Positions 26,876-37,436 of a stretch of DNA of 64,000 nt are shown here, in pieces. The DNA is taken from the NCBI GenBank assembly GCA_023079485.1, contig CM041115.1, forward strand, positions 26,723,505 through 26,787,504, read 5' to 3'. Source of the DNA: Archilochus colubris. Its lineage: Eukaryota > Chordata > Aves > Apodiformes > Trochilidae. Each line of letters opens with the position of its first letter. Position 1 is the first letter of the stretch. The notes below the pieces were generated by a model, which searched no databases, was not told the DNA's origin, and saw only the letters and a program-made list of their open reading frames with translations. Position numbers and translations under genes: made by a program.

Positions 26876-26890
26876 GCGTGGGCGGGGCGG
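26876..26890. promoter_or_regulatory. Overlapping EGR1-type (GCGTGGGCG) and SP1-type (GGGGCGG) sites
   Basis: GCGTGGGCG on the plus strand (26876-26884) is the consensus EGR1 zinc-finger site. It runs directly into GGGGCGG (26884-26890), a GC box. The pair sits immediately 5' of the CHSY3 start codon, in the presumed 5' UTR. Overlapping EGR1/SP1 sites are a known competitive arrangement in other promoters. In a CpG island such matches also arise by chance, so function is inferred only. Confidence 0.35.
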
Positions 26891-27479
26891 CTCCCGCCTC
26901 CGGCGTTCCCTCTTCAACAGCTCGCTGGAAGCGACTCCAGTCCCGCGGCTGTCCCGGGCTCGGCGGCTCTCTGCGCAGTTCCCTCCGGGCTGCCGTACTG
27001 CTCCCGAGTCAAACTTATGCGGGCGAGAGGGCGGCGGCCTCTCCGCTCCGCTGGCACCACCGCAGGGGTTGCTCTCTCCGGGCCCCTCCACGCGGCACCG
27101 GTACCCGCTCTGCCCTCGCCGCCCAGCCGGCGGCTTCCTCTGCGTCTCCGGAGCGCCTCGCCGGGGAAGGAGACACCACCGCCGCCACTCCGGAAGGAAA
27201 CGATTTTTTTTTATGCCACTCGCAACTCTCCCGCCCCCCCGGCCCCACCACGCTCTGGCGCCCCCCTACACCGGCCGGCCGGCTGGACGGGCGTGCCGCC
27301 CGCCGTGGCTCTTGTCCTGGGGCGCGCACCGGTGCGCCTCACTCCTGTCGCCGCGTCGGCAGAGGCCCAGCTCCCGTATGCGGCCATAGTTTCGCATCGC
27401 CCGAGGGTCGGCACGGGACGCCGGGTGGGACTATCCTGCCCTGTTTTTCCCTCCGAAGGGTGGTCATGGAAAGGCGGGT

Positions 27480-30364
27480 CAGGGGTATAGTGTCAAGAGG
27501 AGTGAAGCAGCCCTCTCTGCTCCCTGGCCCTGAACAGTTAACAACTTCACAGCCAAGAACAGTTGCCCTCCCTGACCACGTGTTTTTCTGTGGCGAGGAT
27601 ACCCACGGCCTCCGAATATCGGTAGTAGTTCTAGCAGGAGTTCCAAGATGCTGAGGCAGAGGCTCATCATCCTCCCGATCTCGGGGTCATTGCTCTGTCC
27701 ACATCTCAGGATGACAGAGAACAGAAATGAAACTTCATTCAGGTCACTGTGCCTGTAAAGACAGCTTTAATTCTGATGTTTAAGATCTCTCATATCCCCT
27801 TGTATTGTGCAAGATGCTCTTCTCCTGGCAAAAGTCATAAATTTTTCCTTCCATCCATTTGTCATTTCACTGAAATACATCCAAGTTACTGAAGATTCAG
27901 TAGCATATATTAAAGTGTTTGAAGGCAAAAGGAGCCATTTTTGCATGGGATTGCCTGACCCTTCACATGACTATCAACTGTCGGAGACATACGTCAAGGC
28001 AAAAGGAGGTGTATGGAAGCTGGTATTGTGTGATGCTAGGAAAAGTAATGGAATAGTCACGAGAAAAAAATATTCCAGCCTTTTTCTGAAATGAAATTGC
28101 TTCACTCATCTAGGGAAGAAAGTACCCTATTCTGCACAGCCTTTAACTATGAAAAAGTAATTTTCGGTTGTTCTTTGTGCCTCCACATGCAGTGAGCAGG
28201 CTGTTTGCTCTTTGTGTTCATGAAATGTCTGAACACAAGGCTCAGGAAATACACCTGCTAGCTTCCCCATGGCTAAGTATCCTTTCCAAAGCAGCCCATC
28301 ATTAATTCCTTCTCTACATGTATACAAACTGGAGAATTTATAATGCCAAACAGCATGGCACTAAGTACCAGGTATTCACTGTCACTACTGAAAACAGCAG
28401 CCTGTGCAATATGTCTTGACACATAAATACCATCAGAGATACCCTACAAGCAACAAGGTGACAAACCCTGGATCTGCCCTCAATGAGCTACTAACAGGCA
28501 ACCAGCTAAGGTACAAGGTTGTCCTTCAAAAAGCCTTCCTCATGGTTTAGGGATTACTGGTATTATGTCTTAGCTTTCCATAGGTGTCTTCCACATATTA
28601 CCAGCTCCCAGGCTTTCCTTGCTCTTCCTCACAAAATCGCTGGGGGTTACTGGGTCATGCACAGTACAACCTCCAGTAGTAAGAACTCATTTAAACCTAC
28701 ACAACTGCATAATCACAGTATCCTAAAATTTGAACCTACTGCTATGAAGGTACACAGATAGAACATGTGACACTATCCTGCTTCCATTGCTTGTGTACAC
28801 CCTGAAAATACTCCAATATCAGCTGGGTTGGATTTCCAGGAGTGACAGCACTCATTTTTCTCAAAACAAGCAGGCACACCAATGAGAGATGACCATTCCA
28901 AGATGAAAATGGACCTTAAGATGTTGTGTGTTACCAAGATAACTTATGAGGAGTTGAGTATAATATATATATATAATTGGGAGCAGAAATACTACAGGTG
29001 TACACCTGCATTTCTATGTTTAGTTCTGTGCTATACCAGTATACCAGTACACCATGGGGAAAGCTGTGAAAGAGCTGCAGGTTTTTATGACTACTTCCAT
29101 AGGAGCAACAGTAGCTTCGTGTGGTTAAAAATACCAGTTGTGTACCTGTGTTCAGTTCCCAGAATACCTTTCTGATTAAACTAAGTAGTTGATCTAAAAA
29201 CTTGTTAAACTTGGCATTATGAGTTCATGTCTACATGACTAGTTCATGATATAATGCATTTGGTAAGAATATTACACCAATGTCACACTGCATGTTTTTG
29301 GACATGATGAGAGAGGCCAGGCCAGGTAATCAGTTCAAAAACTTGAAAGGCAATTTTGTGTAACAAAAATTGCATTAGGAATTTAAAAATCTGCCTCTGT
29401 CCACTGAATCGTGTGTTTCTCTTCATAATTTTAGGAGAGTCTCTTAACATTTCTGATTTTTCTCATATGAAGAAAGTGGAAATGGAATCTTCTATTTCAC
29501 CCCCATAGTTTTACAGCCGCTGGTGAAATTTTACACAGGTATCCTTTGATGAAGGAACTACAGAACATAGGGGTATCCTTGTCCTTAGTGTATCTTAAAT
29601 TATTTAAATTAAAATCATACTTTCTTAGCTCTAGGAGTGGCTTAGGTTTCTTGCTCAGTGATAACAGCAGAAGCCAGAGTTCAAATCAGTGGGCAGTCAT
29701 TTTGGAAGTCAGAACCCAGCTACTCAGAACACAGTCATTTTGTCTTCAACATGCATAAAATTAAGAAGCCACAATACTTTGTTATATAAGGATGTCATGG
29801 TTTAGGCCTGGACAGTATCAACCAGGCCTCCATTCACATACTTCCATCCTCGCTGTGGAACAGAGAGAAGAAAATTCACCTAAAAGGCTCATTCAAAAGG
29901 CACTGTACTTTCAAAAGGTTATAATGCTTGCAGTAAAAAAACCAAATAAATAAACTGGGGGGGGGGGAGGGAGGTATGAAAAAGAGAAATCAGTAAATCA
30001 GTCTTGGACAAAACCAAGCATCTTCTTGTCTTTGCTGCAGATCATCTTTATCACCTCTATTTTTGAGCAAGCACCAAATGATTTAGAAGAGACTTCTAGA
30101 GCTGAACACAAAACACTACTTCAGTGTGCACATATATATGTAAGTTTTCAGTATTCAGTTGTGCCTGCGTTTTTCCCTTATCAGGTGTGCAGCAGCCAAC
30201 AAGCACAGAGTCCAGATCTACATTCTAACATTTTAATCCAGTTCTGTATGGAAAGGGGTGCCAGGTGATACACAACTCACCAGAGGAGTTGCAGGTTTTA
30301 ATACAGGTTACGACAAAAAACTCCTACACAACCCTTGTTTAATTGCTTAAGTTTCAAACGCATA
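27480..30364. other. Intergenic DNA upstream of CHSY3
   Basis: AT-rich unique sequence between the CHSY3 promoter and the CR1 at 30365. It contains a short TA run near 28960, an 11-base G run (29957-29967) and a possible LTR remnant starting near 29803. No coding exon is supportable. Confidence 0.6.
29803..30010 (+). mobile_element. Possible remnant of an avian LTR
   Basis: The segment opens tgtcatggtttaggcc, resembling the TGTCATGGTTTA start common to avian ERVL-type LTRs as I remember them. It continues with a purine-rich stretch and a G run. The 3' boundary and a target-site duplication could not be placed. It is a weak call. Confidence 0.25.
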
Positions 30365-31172
30365 TAGAATCATAGAATCATAGAATTGTCTGGGTTGGAA
30401 GGGACCTCAGAGATCATCGACTCCAACCCTTGAAGCACCGTTGCGGTTGCTAGACTATGGCACTGAGTGCCACATCCAGTCTCTTTTTAAATATCTCCAG
30501 GGACGGAGAATCCACCACTTCAGTGGGCATCCCATTCCAATGCTTGATCACTCTTTCCGTAAAGAAATTCTTTTTCCTAATATCTAACCTAAACTTCCCC
30601 TGGCACAACTTAAGACCGTGCCCTCTTGTCTTGTTGAAAGTCGTCTGGCAAAAGAGACCAACCCCCACCTGGCTACACCCTCCTTTCAGGTAGTTGTAGA
30701 AAGCAATGAGGTCTCCCCTGAGCCGCCTCTTCTTTAGGCTGAACACCCCCAGCTCCCTCAGCCTCTCCTCACAGGGTCTGTGCTCGAGTCCCTTCACCAG
30801 CCTGGTTGCCCTCCTTTGGACCTGCTCCAGGACCTCAATATCCTTCCTAAACTGAGGGGCCCAGAACTGGACACAGTACTCGAGGTGTGGCCTCACGAGA
30901 GCTGAGTACAGGGGCAGAATCACTTCCTTGGACCTGTTGGCCACACTGTTCCTGATAGAGGCCAGGATGCCATTGGCCTTCTTGGCCACCTGGGCACACT
31001 GCTGGCTCATGTTCAGCTTCCTGTCACTCCAGACTCCCAGGTCCCTTTCTGCCTGGCTGCTCTCAGCCACTCTGTCCCCAGCCTGGAGCTCCCCATGGGG
31101 TTGTTGTGGCCAAAGTGCAGGACCCGGCACTTGGCCGTGTTAAACCTCATCCCGTTGGAATCAGCCCAATTT
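30365..31172 (-). mobile_element. CR1 LINE, 5'-truncated, ORF2 C-terminus largely open
   Basis: This is an 0.8-kb minus-orientation copy. From 31130 to 30450 one frame stays open for 226 codons with CR1 ORF2 blocks in order: [80 protein letters not shown] and [19 protein letters not shown] frameshift lies near the left of the ORF2 reading (about 31100), where the LHFGHNNPM block is out of frame. The tail ends with repeats of the tcatagaa type. The intact C-terminal frame suggests a relatively young insertion. It is close in sequence to the copy at 45439. Confidence 0.92.
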
Positions 31173-32130
31173 ATGCCCAATTTATGCCTTTCTGCACATG
31201 CTCCAATTAATGGCTAGTTCATTATACAAAGGCAGCCTGAAATTAGCATGTTGTGATTTTCTATCACTTTAGTTAGTCCTAAATTGCCTTAGGTTACCCT
31301 CAGGCAATCCCATTTACACCTCTCCCCGTCCCTTGGTCAGAAGATGATTTATTTGAGATGGCCATATTGCACATGCAAAATACCTAGGCTATAAGTACTC
31401 TAGAAATTCCCCAAGGGGGCCAACCTGGCCAAAAACCACAGGTGTAGAATTTATAATATTAAAGAGACTCTATAAAACTAAGGGAAAGAAAAAGGGAGGG
31501 GAGCACTCGAGTGTTAGAATCTTACCCAATGGGGGGGAAGAGAGGCTCAGCCCATTGACTGGTCTCAGGGACCAGGGATGTCCCTGCAGTAGTATCTTCC
31601 CTGCAATGCTATCTTTCCTGAAATCCTTTCCCCTAGTGGCTACCTTTTATACTATTTCACCTGTACAGGTGGAGCTTGAGTGACTCCAGTCAAGCATATC
31701 TGTACTGTGATTAGTGCAAGGTTTTCTCACTTTGCATTTAAAGGTACAGGCCTGAGAAAATTCAGTCTAGGTTCAGTGAGGGGTGGTCACACCTTGGAGG
31801 TGGGTAACTTCAGGGATGGAGGTGTGGTTTTTGTGTGAAGAGATTATAATGAGCAAAGTTTACCTCAAGGACAGCATTTGTCAAAGTGTGTCAGGTTGTG
31901 GGCCTAGGGTATCAAAAGTTCAGTTGGTGTTGTTGTCACAGAGCATGCCTGAGACATCTTTGCTCCACCCTTTGTGCAATTTCTCTTGGAGTTAGCACAC
32001 TGAGTATCCCTGATAATGCCAACATCTTGAGTAGTAATGGTGCACTAGCCACATTCCACCTGCTCTGAATGCTGTACTTTTACTTTAAAAATACAAATGT
32101 AGTCTGGGTCATTTTTAGCAATTATTGTAA
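31173..32130. other. Unassigned DNA between CR1 and ERV, possibly LTR-derived
   Basis: Moderately GC-rich, with an 11-bp direct duplication at its left edge (gcccaatttat twice). No reading frame with retroviral blocks was found. It may contain LTR or leader sequence of the adjacent ERV: an AATAAA and TATA-like tracts are present on the minus strand, but orientation and limits cannot be fixed by eye. Confidence 0.25.
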
Positions 32131-32134
32131 TTAT

Positions 32135-32780
32135 TCCACAGTAGTCCAAGGAGCGTCAAAATTCCTACAATTCATATGGGACTTGCACGCTCCCTGGAAT
32201 CCACAGTCTAGTGGGAAGGTAGAGAGAATGAATCAGCCCACTAAAAATTGAATTGCTACATTATGCTTGGAAACTCATCTGAAGTGGCTAGATGTTTTAC
32301 CCATGGCCTTACTGAGAATTAGAATCACTCCAAGCTTCAGGGAAAGAGTAATCCCCTTTAAGATTCTCTAGGTGAGTATCTCTAGGGTGAGATCTCTAGG
32401 TGAGATTCTTTAGGTGAGAATCTCCCCTTATCCACTCAAAAGCATTGTGACAAGAAGTGAACAGATGCAAATCAAAGGAGAGTACATGTTATTATATGCT
32501 GTCTTTGTCATGAGTGTTGTCATCCCTTCCTGAGCCTGAACCAGTGAAGTCCTTTACCTTTGAACTCACCCATGTATCACTTCCACTCAGGAGATGGAGC
32601 TTACATACAGACCTGGAAGGATAATCCACTGAAGGAGAAGTGGAAGGGACCTTATATTGTCCTGCTGACCACATACAGTGCAGTGAAGGTGAATAGGATC
32701 AGCTCCTGGTCCCATTACTCCCAAGTAAAGGATGCTTCTCCTGAGAGACAGTGGACATTGAGACCTACAGAAGGACTTTA
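32135..32780 (+). pseudogene. ERV integrase remnant (catalytic core end and GPY/F C-terminal module)
   Basis: The block WNPQSSGKVERMNQ (about 32190-32240) is the conserved end of the retroviral integrase core and retains the catalytic-position Glu. A stop follows at 32249, and the next coding block resumes in the same region with LETHLKWLDVLPMALLRIR. A tandem-repeat expansion (32361-32425) then interrupts it. The C-terminal module follows at about 32575-32780 (WKDNPLKEKWKGPYIVLLTT), characteristic of gamma-type integrases. Catalytic Asp residues upstream are missing. Confidence 0.75.
32361..32425. repeat. Short tandem repeat of a TCTAGGTGAGA unit
   Basis: About four imperfect units of 13-17 bp, each centred on ctaggtgaga or a one-base variant, embedded in the ERV integrase remnant. 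Each unit incidentally contains AGGTGAG, a consensus 5' splice-site core. Confidence 0.7.
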
Positions 32781-33039
32781 GTTAAAATTGTCTAGAAATC
32801 AATTTTAATGACTAAATTGTACCTGGGTAATGGGGAATACTTATTTAGACCTCAAGTACCCTCAGGGACCAGCATTTATGCTGTGTGATAACTGTATTAA
32901 TCTTAGTGGCTTTACCTTTCCTGTATCTCTAGTGAAAGTTAATTAGATGTCATGGTTATCCAGAAGAGTATGGGCTTGTTGAGCTTGACAGTACTAATGC
33001 TCGTAATTAACTTGGGAATGTACACCATGGATTACATCT

Positions 33040-33816
33040 CACATGCCCTGGGAGAAGAACATGCACATTATTTTGGCCCAGGGCATAGCTAGAACAAGCA
33101 ACAAATCCATCTGCTGGATTTGTAGTAATTTTCCTGGACATTCAGAGCATGTGTTACATATGATTGGTGTCCCTGTTCTTCCCAGTATCTCCTGTATTAA
33201 ACTCTGGATAAGCACAACATCAAATACAGATATGGAATTAGAAACCCAGGAGGGGGAAATAATCACTCCAGTACCAAGGTACAAATATTGCACTTCTATA
33301 CAAAGAGGCAACTCCCTGCCCAAGTCATGGATAAAGTGAACGATCTGAAGGACATAATCTTTGTGAGAAGATGTTCAGAATGTGTCCAAAGTCTTTCATC
33401 AACAAGGCCTTTTCATAAAAATTAGCCAGTTCCAGAGGGAAGAAACTGGTATTGGATTTGTGAAGGCAAAGCCAGAAAGGTGTTACCAACATACTGGTCA
33501 TCATTTTACACTTCAAGATATGTAACCCCTAATGTGAACATTATCAACATGAAAAACAAGCAACAAAACCTTCATCAAAAGAAACAAAAGAGTTAGCAAG
33601 CCCCTGGCTGGGAAAAATATGTTCTTTTACTCCTTTGTCAAATGGTTTGTCCCTTGGATAAAAGTAAGTGAATTCGAGAAAGCAGTAATAAGTATCTCAG
33701 CGGTGACTGAGACAACTAAAAATAAGACTGCTGATGTGATTACATCCAAACCCCCAAAAGGAGGTTTCACAATTGTAAAAAATTGCAGCACAGATAGAAC
33801 TTACATTTTGAAGTAA
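33040..33816 (+). pseudogene. ERV envelope remnant (surface-subunit and transmembrane-subunit pieces)
   Basis: The surface-subunit part carries CWIC (33112-33123), matching the CXXC motif of gamma-type env proteins. A block near 33430-33530 reads like the late surface-subunit region in shifting frames. The piece 33619-33816 resembles the start of the transmembrane subunit (SFVKWFVPW, then a heptad-like segment). It then jumps directly to a degraded Cys-rich motif, so the segment between them appears deleted. Several stops and frame changes are present. It is non-functional. Confidence 0.6.
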
Positions 33817-33917
33817 TTTAACATTTTTTGGATCTGCAGGGAGAAAGTCCAACTACCAAGGGCCAGGTGGGAGCATAAAGTTTTGACAGTTAACACAAAC
33901 CAAGTGATATAACCCCA

Positions 33918-34300
33918 TGAAGGTATGGCAAATATGTTGCAAGACAAAAGAGAGAGCGAGCGAGAGAGAGACAGGGAGAGAAAGAGAGAAAGAAAGGAGA
34001 GAAAGAAAGGGAAGAGACAAAGAAAGAGAGACAGAAAGGAAGGAAGGTAGGCATCAGAGTGGTTCCAAAGAATGTTTATCAGAGATTGCAGCTGTCATTA
34101 TTAGTGACAGTGATCCTGAGAGATGTGGGAGAGAAAAAAACAGAGGCCAGGTCAAAGTGAGAAATGTAAGTTTATGGGAAAATTGCTCAAATCAAGCCCT
34201 GCTGCACCATGTGTGCAGTTTTCCAGGAGGAATGGCACAGGAAAAATGAGTGCCCAAACAGAAGCAAGAAATATAAGGAACAAGAAAATTTGGAAACTGA
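33918..34300 (+). pseudogene. ERV gag remnant (charged helix and nucleocapsid zinc knuckle)
   Basis: The AG-rich tract at about 33945-34052 encodes an almost pure Arg/Glu/Lys stretch. Its position just before a nucleocapsid matches the charged assembly helix at the end of gamma-retroviral capsid. At about 34209-34265 a frame reads CAVFQEEWHRKNEC, a degraded C-C-H-C zinc knuckle. The first cysteine spacing is disturbed and the usual GH is WH. Matrix and most of capsid are absent. Confidence 0.6.
33945..34052 (+). repeat. GA-rich (AGAG/GAAA) low-complexity tract
   Basis: About 110 bases of almost pure purine, irregular GA, GAAAGA and GGAA units. It coincides with the presumed gag charged-helix coding segment, so it may be an expanded coding tract rather than an independent microsatellite. 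Confidence 0.75.
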
Positions 34301-34349
34301 TGTGAATTTGATGGTGTGGGAGGAATCTGACTTGGACAGAAGAGGGCTG

Positions 34350-34745
34350 GAGGAAATTATTAATATACTTTCATCTGATCCTCTATTTTTAATTATTCTG
34401 GGGTGTGAGGCTATAGATTTTTTATTAGAAAGGAGAGACGCACACTCAGTTGTTAGTAGTTATGAGGGACCTCTTAGGAAAATTACAGACCTATCACTGG
34501 GGCAACTGAAAAGCAAGTTTTAAAGCCATTGCTGAAGCTGATTGAGTGCATAACTGGAAATAAGAAATTAACTCATAGTTTTCTTTATGTGCCAGATTGT
34601 CCCCTGCTATCTTTAGGACACGATTTGTTGTGCGAGCTGAATGCTCAAGTAACCTCTCCTGAGAACCCTGTGAAGTTACATACTCCCCAGGAGATGGCAT
34701 GGGAGGCACAGGATTTCCCTACTAACAGAGGCACCTTCTACTAAA
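34350..34745 (+). pseudogene. ERV protease remnant
   Basis: A frame reading CEAIDFLLERRDAHSVVSS aligns with the retroviral aspartic-protease active-site region, but the catalytic DTG triplet is lost. After a stop near 34522 a second block, FLYVPDCPLLSLGHDLLC, matches the protease C-terminal flap and GRDLL region. Inactive. Confidence 0.6.
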
Positions 34746-35099
34746 GAACATGAAGACAATATTCCAAACATAGTAACAGATGTGATGATTCTCTGGTATG
34801 GGCTTTGGAAGGACCACATAAAGAGAAGAACCCGACACCTATTAAGATAGAGTTAAAAGTCTGGAACTTGTCCAGTAAGAAAGAAACAGTATTCCAGAAA
34901 ACTGGAAGCACAGAAGGGGTTGGAACCATTAATTAAAATATTTCAAAAATGTGGATGATGAAGGAAATGCCAGTCTGAATTTCACACTTCTATGCTACTG
35001 GTAAAGAAACCTTGGTCCCAAAACTATGAGTTGGTTCAGGATCTAAGAAGAATCTGGGAAACCAGATGTGCATCCTATTGCTCCCAACCCATTACCATT

Positions 35100-36120
35100 G
35101 CTTTCAACCTTAGCTAACAAAAAATGTTCATTTTACAGCTCTGGATTTGAAGGACACTTTCTTTTGCATGCCAGTGGATGAGAAAAGCCAAATTGTTTTC
35201 TCATTTGAATGGTAAAATTCAAGAATAGGAAGAAAAGCCCAGCTGTGCTCGACAGTCCTTTCCCAAGGATTCAAAAATATCCCTACCGTTTGGTAACAGA
35301 CTAGCAAAGGAACTGGAACTGTCTTAAGGTAACAAGTTAAGTTAAGGCAACACTGTTGCAGTATATTCATGACATATCAATCGGTGCTGGTAGGGAAAAG
35401 GACTGTTTAAACGCCATCATTAGTTTGCTGTCCTGGGACTGACAGGCTACAGTGTTTCCAGAAAGAAAGCACAGGTGGCTAAAGAAAAGGTCCAGTATTT
35501 GGGCTTTGAGATCTCAAAAGGACACAGAGACCCAGGGACTGAATAAAAAGAGGCAATATCCTGAATTGCAGTACCCCAAATGTGGGCTGAGAGTATTCCT
35601 GGGAAAGGCTAGGTGGTGTCAAAATATGGATACCAAATTTGGGTCTATACTTTTATACAAGGTGTTTAGAGGCCCAGGAAGTGACCTACTGAATGCAGAG
35701 TTCTGATTCGACAGAGGAGTTAATGCAAGCTCCCGTTCTAGGCCCGCCTGACATGACATTTCAGCTGTATGCATGAGGCAACAAAGTGACACTGACACAG
35801 TGTCTGACACAGATCCTTGGCAACTGGAAAAGGCTGTCTGCATGTTTTTCAAAACAGCTAGATGAGATAAACAAAGGATGGCCTGCTTGTCTACAATTAT
35901 CTTGTAGCAGCTACCACTCTGCTGAATGAAGAGGCCAGCAACCTAATACTGAGACAATCTATCATGGTGTTTGTTCCACATGCCTTACTTACAATACTGA
36001 ACTGATCGGGACATCATTGGATATCTCCAGGTAGTTTAGCACTGAATCAGGCCACTTTGCTAGATCTGTACAACATGACTCTGATAACAGCATAATCATT
36101 AAACCTTGCCACCCTGTGGC
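35100..36120 (+). pseudogene. ERV reverse transcriptase and connection-domain remnant
   Basis: LDLKDTFFCMPVDEKSQ (near 35140) is RT motif A. A QGFKNIPTVW-like block follows in a shifted frame. The catalytic YXDD motif reads YIHD (35362-35373), with one catalytic Asp replaced. At about 35790-35900 a TQILGNWKRLSACFSKQLD block matches the RT connection region, followed by GWPACLQ. Stops and frameshifts occur throughout. The coding relic ends just before a CR1 insertion at 36139, and RNase H was not found beyond it. Confidence 0.7.
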
Positions 36121-36138
36121 CAATTGTGGAAGAATAAC

Positions 36139-36640
36139 AGAATCATAAGATCATGGCATCATAGAATAATTAGGGTTGGAAGGCACCTCTAAAAGTTATC
36201 TAGTCCAACTCCCCTGCAGTAAGCAGGGACACCCTCAACTAGATCAGGTTGTACAGAGCCTTATCAAGCCTCACCTTGAATATCTTCGGGGATGAGGCCT
36301 CAACTATCTCCCTGGGCAATTTGTTGCAGTTTTCCACCATCCTCATGGTAAAGAAGTTTTTCCTAATATCCAATCTAGACTTTTCTCTAATTTAATATCA
36401 CTGGCCCTCATCCTACGATGGTAACTCCTTATAAACTGTTCATCTTCAGCCTTCTTGAAGACCCCCTTCGGGTACTGAAAGGTTACTATTACGTGTCTCT
36501 AGAGCTTTCTTTTCTCCAGGCTGAACTACCTGAGGTCTCTCAGCCTGTCTTCATAGGAGAGGTGTTTCAGTCTCATTTTTCTAGCTCTTCTCTGGACCTG
36601 CTCCATCAGATCCATGTGCTTCCTTTCTCTCCCTTCGAGT
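36139..36640 (-). mobile_element. CR1 LINE, minus strand, directly bordering the ERV
   Basis: From the left: a degraded tail (aatcataagatcatggcatc), ttggaaggcacct, then antisense ORF2 C-terminus up to the HMDLMEQVQRRARKM block and LKHLSYEDRLRDL at about 36530-36620. It belongs to a subfamily with a cagggacaccctcaactaga 3' UTR, different from the copies at 30365 and 45439. Confidence 0.8.
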
Positions 36641-36935
36641 TCTCCGCAGTGCTGCTCGCCCGTGATTGAAAACACGTGTGGGACAGAGAGCGGGCAGCAG
36701 CCAGGGCCCGAGAGGGCGCGGCAGCCTCCGCGCTCTGACACTGGATGGCAGCAAAGGAACTCGCATCTTAACCGTGCACGCTGAAAATAAAAGATTTAAA
36801 CACACACATCCCTCCCCACCAGCAAAACAAAGCACCAACCCGAATACTCCAAACCGGCACCTTCGTGCCTGAAATGTTTTCCCTCTTTTCTGACTCTCCG
36901 CTGATGTGAAAGCAATAAAACCAGGCTGAAACAGT
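36641..36935. other. GC-rich spacer between two opposed CR1 copies
   Basis: About 300 bp, locally GC-rich (around 36680-36740), with a CA-rich stretch (36800-36850). Not recognised as ERV or CR1. The weak end of the left CR1 may extend some way into it. Confidence 0.4.
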
Positions 36936-37436
36936 GTCCAGTTCTGGAGTCCACAGCAAAGAGCTCCTGGAACCCTGTCCAGAGGAGCGCCATTAAAATG
37001 ATCAGAGGTCTGTGGCAGCTTCCCTTTGAAGACAGGCTAAAGAAGTTGGGATTGTTCAGGCTGGAGAAGAGAAGGCTCTGAGCTGACCTTATTGCAACCC
37101 TCCAATATCCAAAGGGGCCTACAAGAAAGCTGGGATAGGGCTTTTTACACTGGTGTGTGGTGAGAGGACACGGGGAAATGATTTAAAACTTGAAGAGGGG
37201 AGATTTAGGTTAAACATTAGAAAGAAATTCTTTCCTGTGAGTGTGGTGAGACACTGGAACAGATTGCCCAAGAAAGTTGTGTCTACCCCCTTCCTGAAAG
37301 TGTTCAAGGCCAGGTGGGATTGGGCCTTGAGCAACCTGATCTAGTGGAAGGTGACCATGCCTCTGGCAGGGGGTTTGGAACTGGATGATCTTAAAGTCCC
37401 CTTCCAACACAATTCTGTGATTCTATGATTCTATGA
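36936..37436 (+). mobile_element. CR1 LINE, plus strand
   Basis: A plus-strand copy with decayed ORF2 blocks ([67 protein letters not shown]). It ends cttccaacacaattctgtga and tcta-type tail repeats. Frame breaks occur near 37080 and in the middle. It is the inverted partner of the 36139 copy and shares the same 3' subfamily pattern. Confidence 0.88.

Larger units (their letters stand above)
25650..27480. promoter_or_regulatory. CHSY3: CpG island covering the CHSY3 promoter, 5' UTR, exon 1 and most of intron 1
   Basis: This is the largest and most CpG-dense block in the window, with abrupt edges against AT-rich DNA on both sides. It spans the CHSY3 start codon and about 600 bp upstream on the minus strand, where the transcription start presumably lies. 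GC boxes are frequent and no TATA box stands out. A canonical E-box CACGTG lies just outside at 27577-27582. Vertebrate CpG islands of this kind mark promoters. The exact start site cannot be read from sequence alone. Confidence 0.85.
32130..36138 (+). mobile_element. Degenerate class I (gamma-like) endogenous retrovirus, rearranged
   Basis: Plus-strand pieces with retroviral protein signatures occur in this order: integrase (32135-32780), env surface and transmembrane pieces (about 33040-33816), gag charged helix and nucleocapsid (about 33918-34300), protease (34350-34745), reverse transcriptase (about 35110-35690) and RT connection region (35700-36120). Every domain carries stops or frameshifts, so nothing is functional. 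A normal provirus reads gag-pro-pol-env. Here integrase-env comes first, so the region is the junction of two tandem or recombined copies, or is otherwise permuted. No LTR pair was identified. The right end is cut by a CR1. Confidence 0.75.

Noticed and set aside
26101..27654. 517-codon plus-strand open frame over the CHSY3 promoter
   Set aside because: Antisense to CHSY3 exon 1 and its CpG island. GC-rich DNA lacks stop codons by composition, there is no domain, and the protein is low-complexity Arg/Ala/Pro.
33917..34249. Arg/Glu/Lys-rich 110-codon frame
   Set aside because: Not a host gene. It is the purine-rich ERV gag segment, followed by frame breaks.
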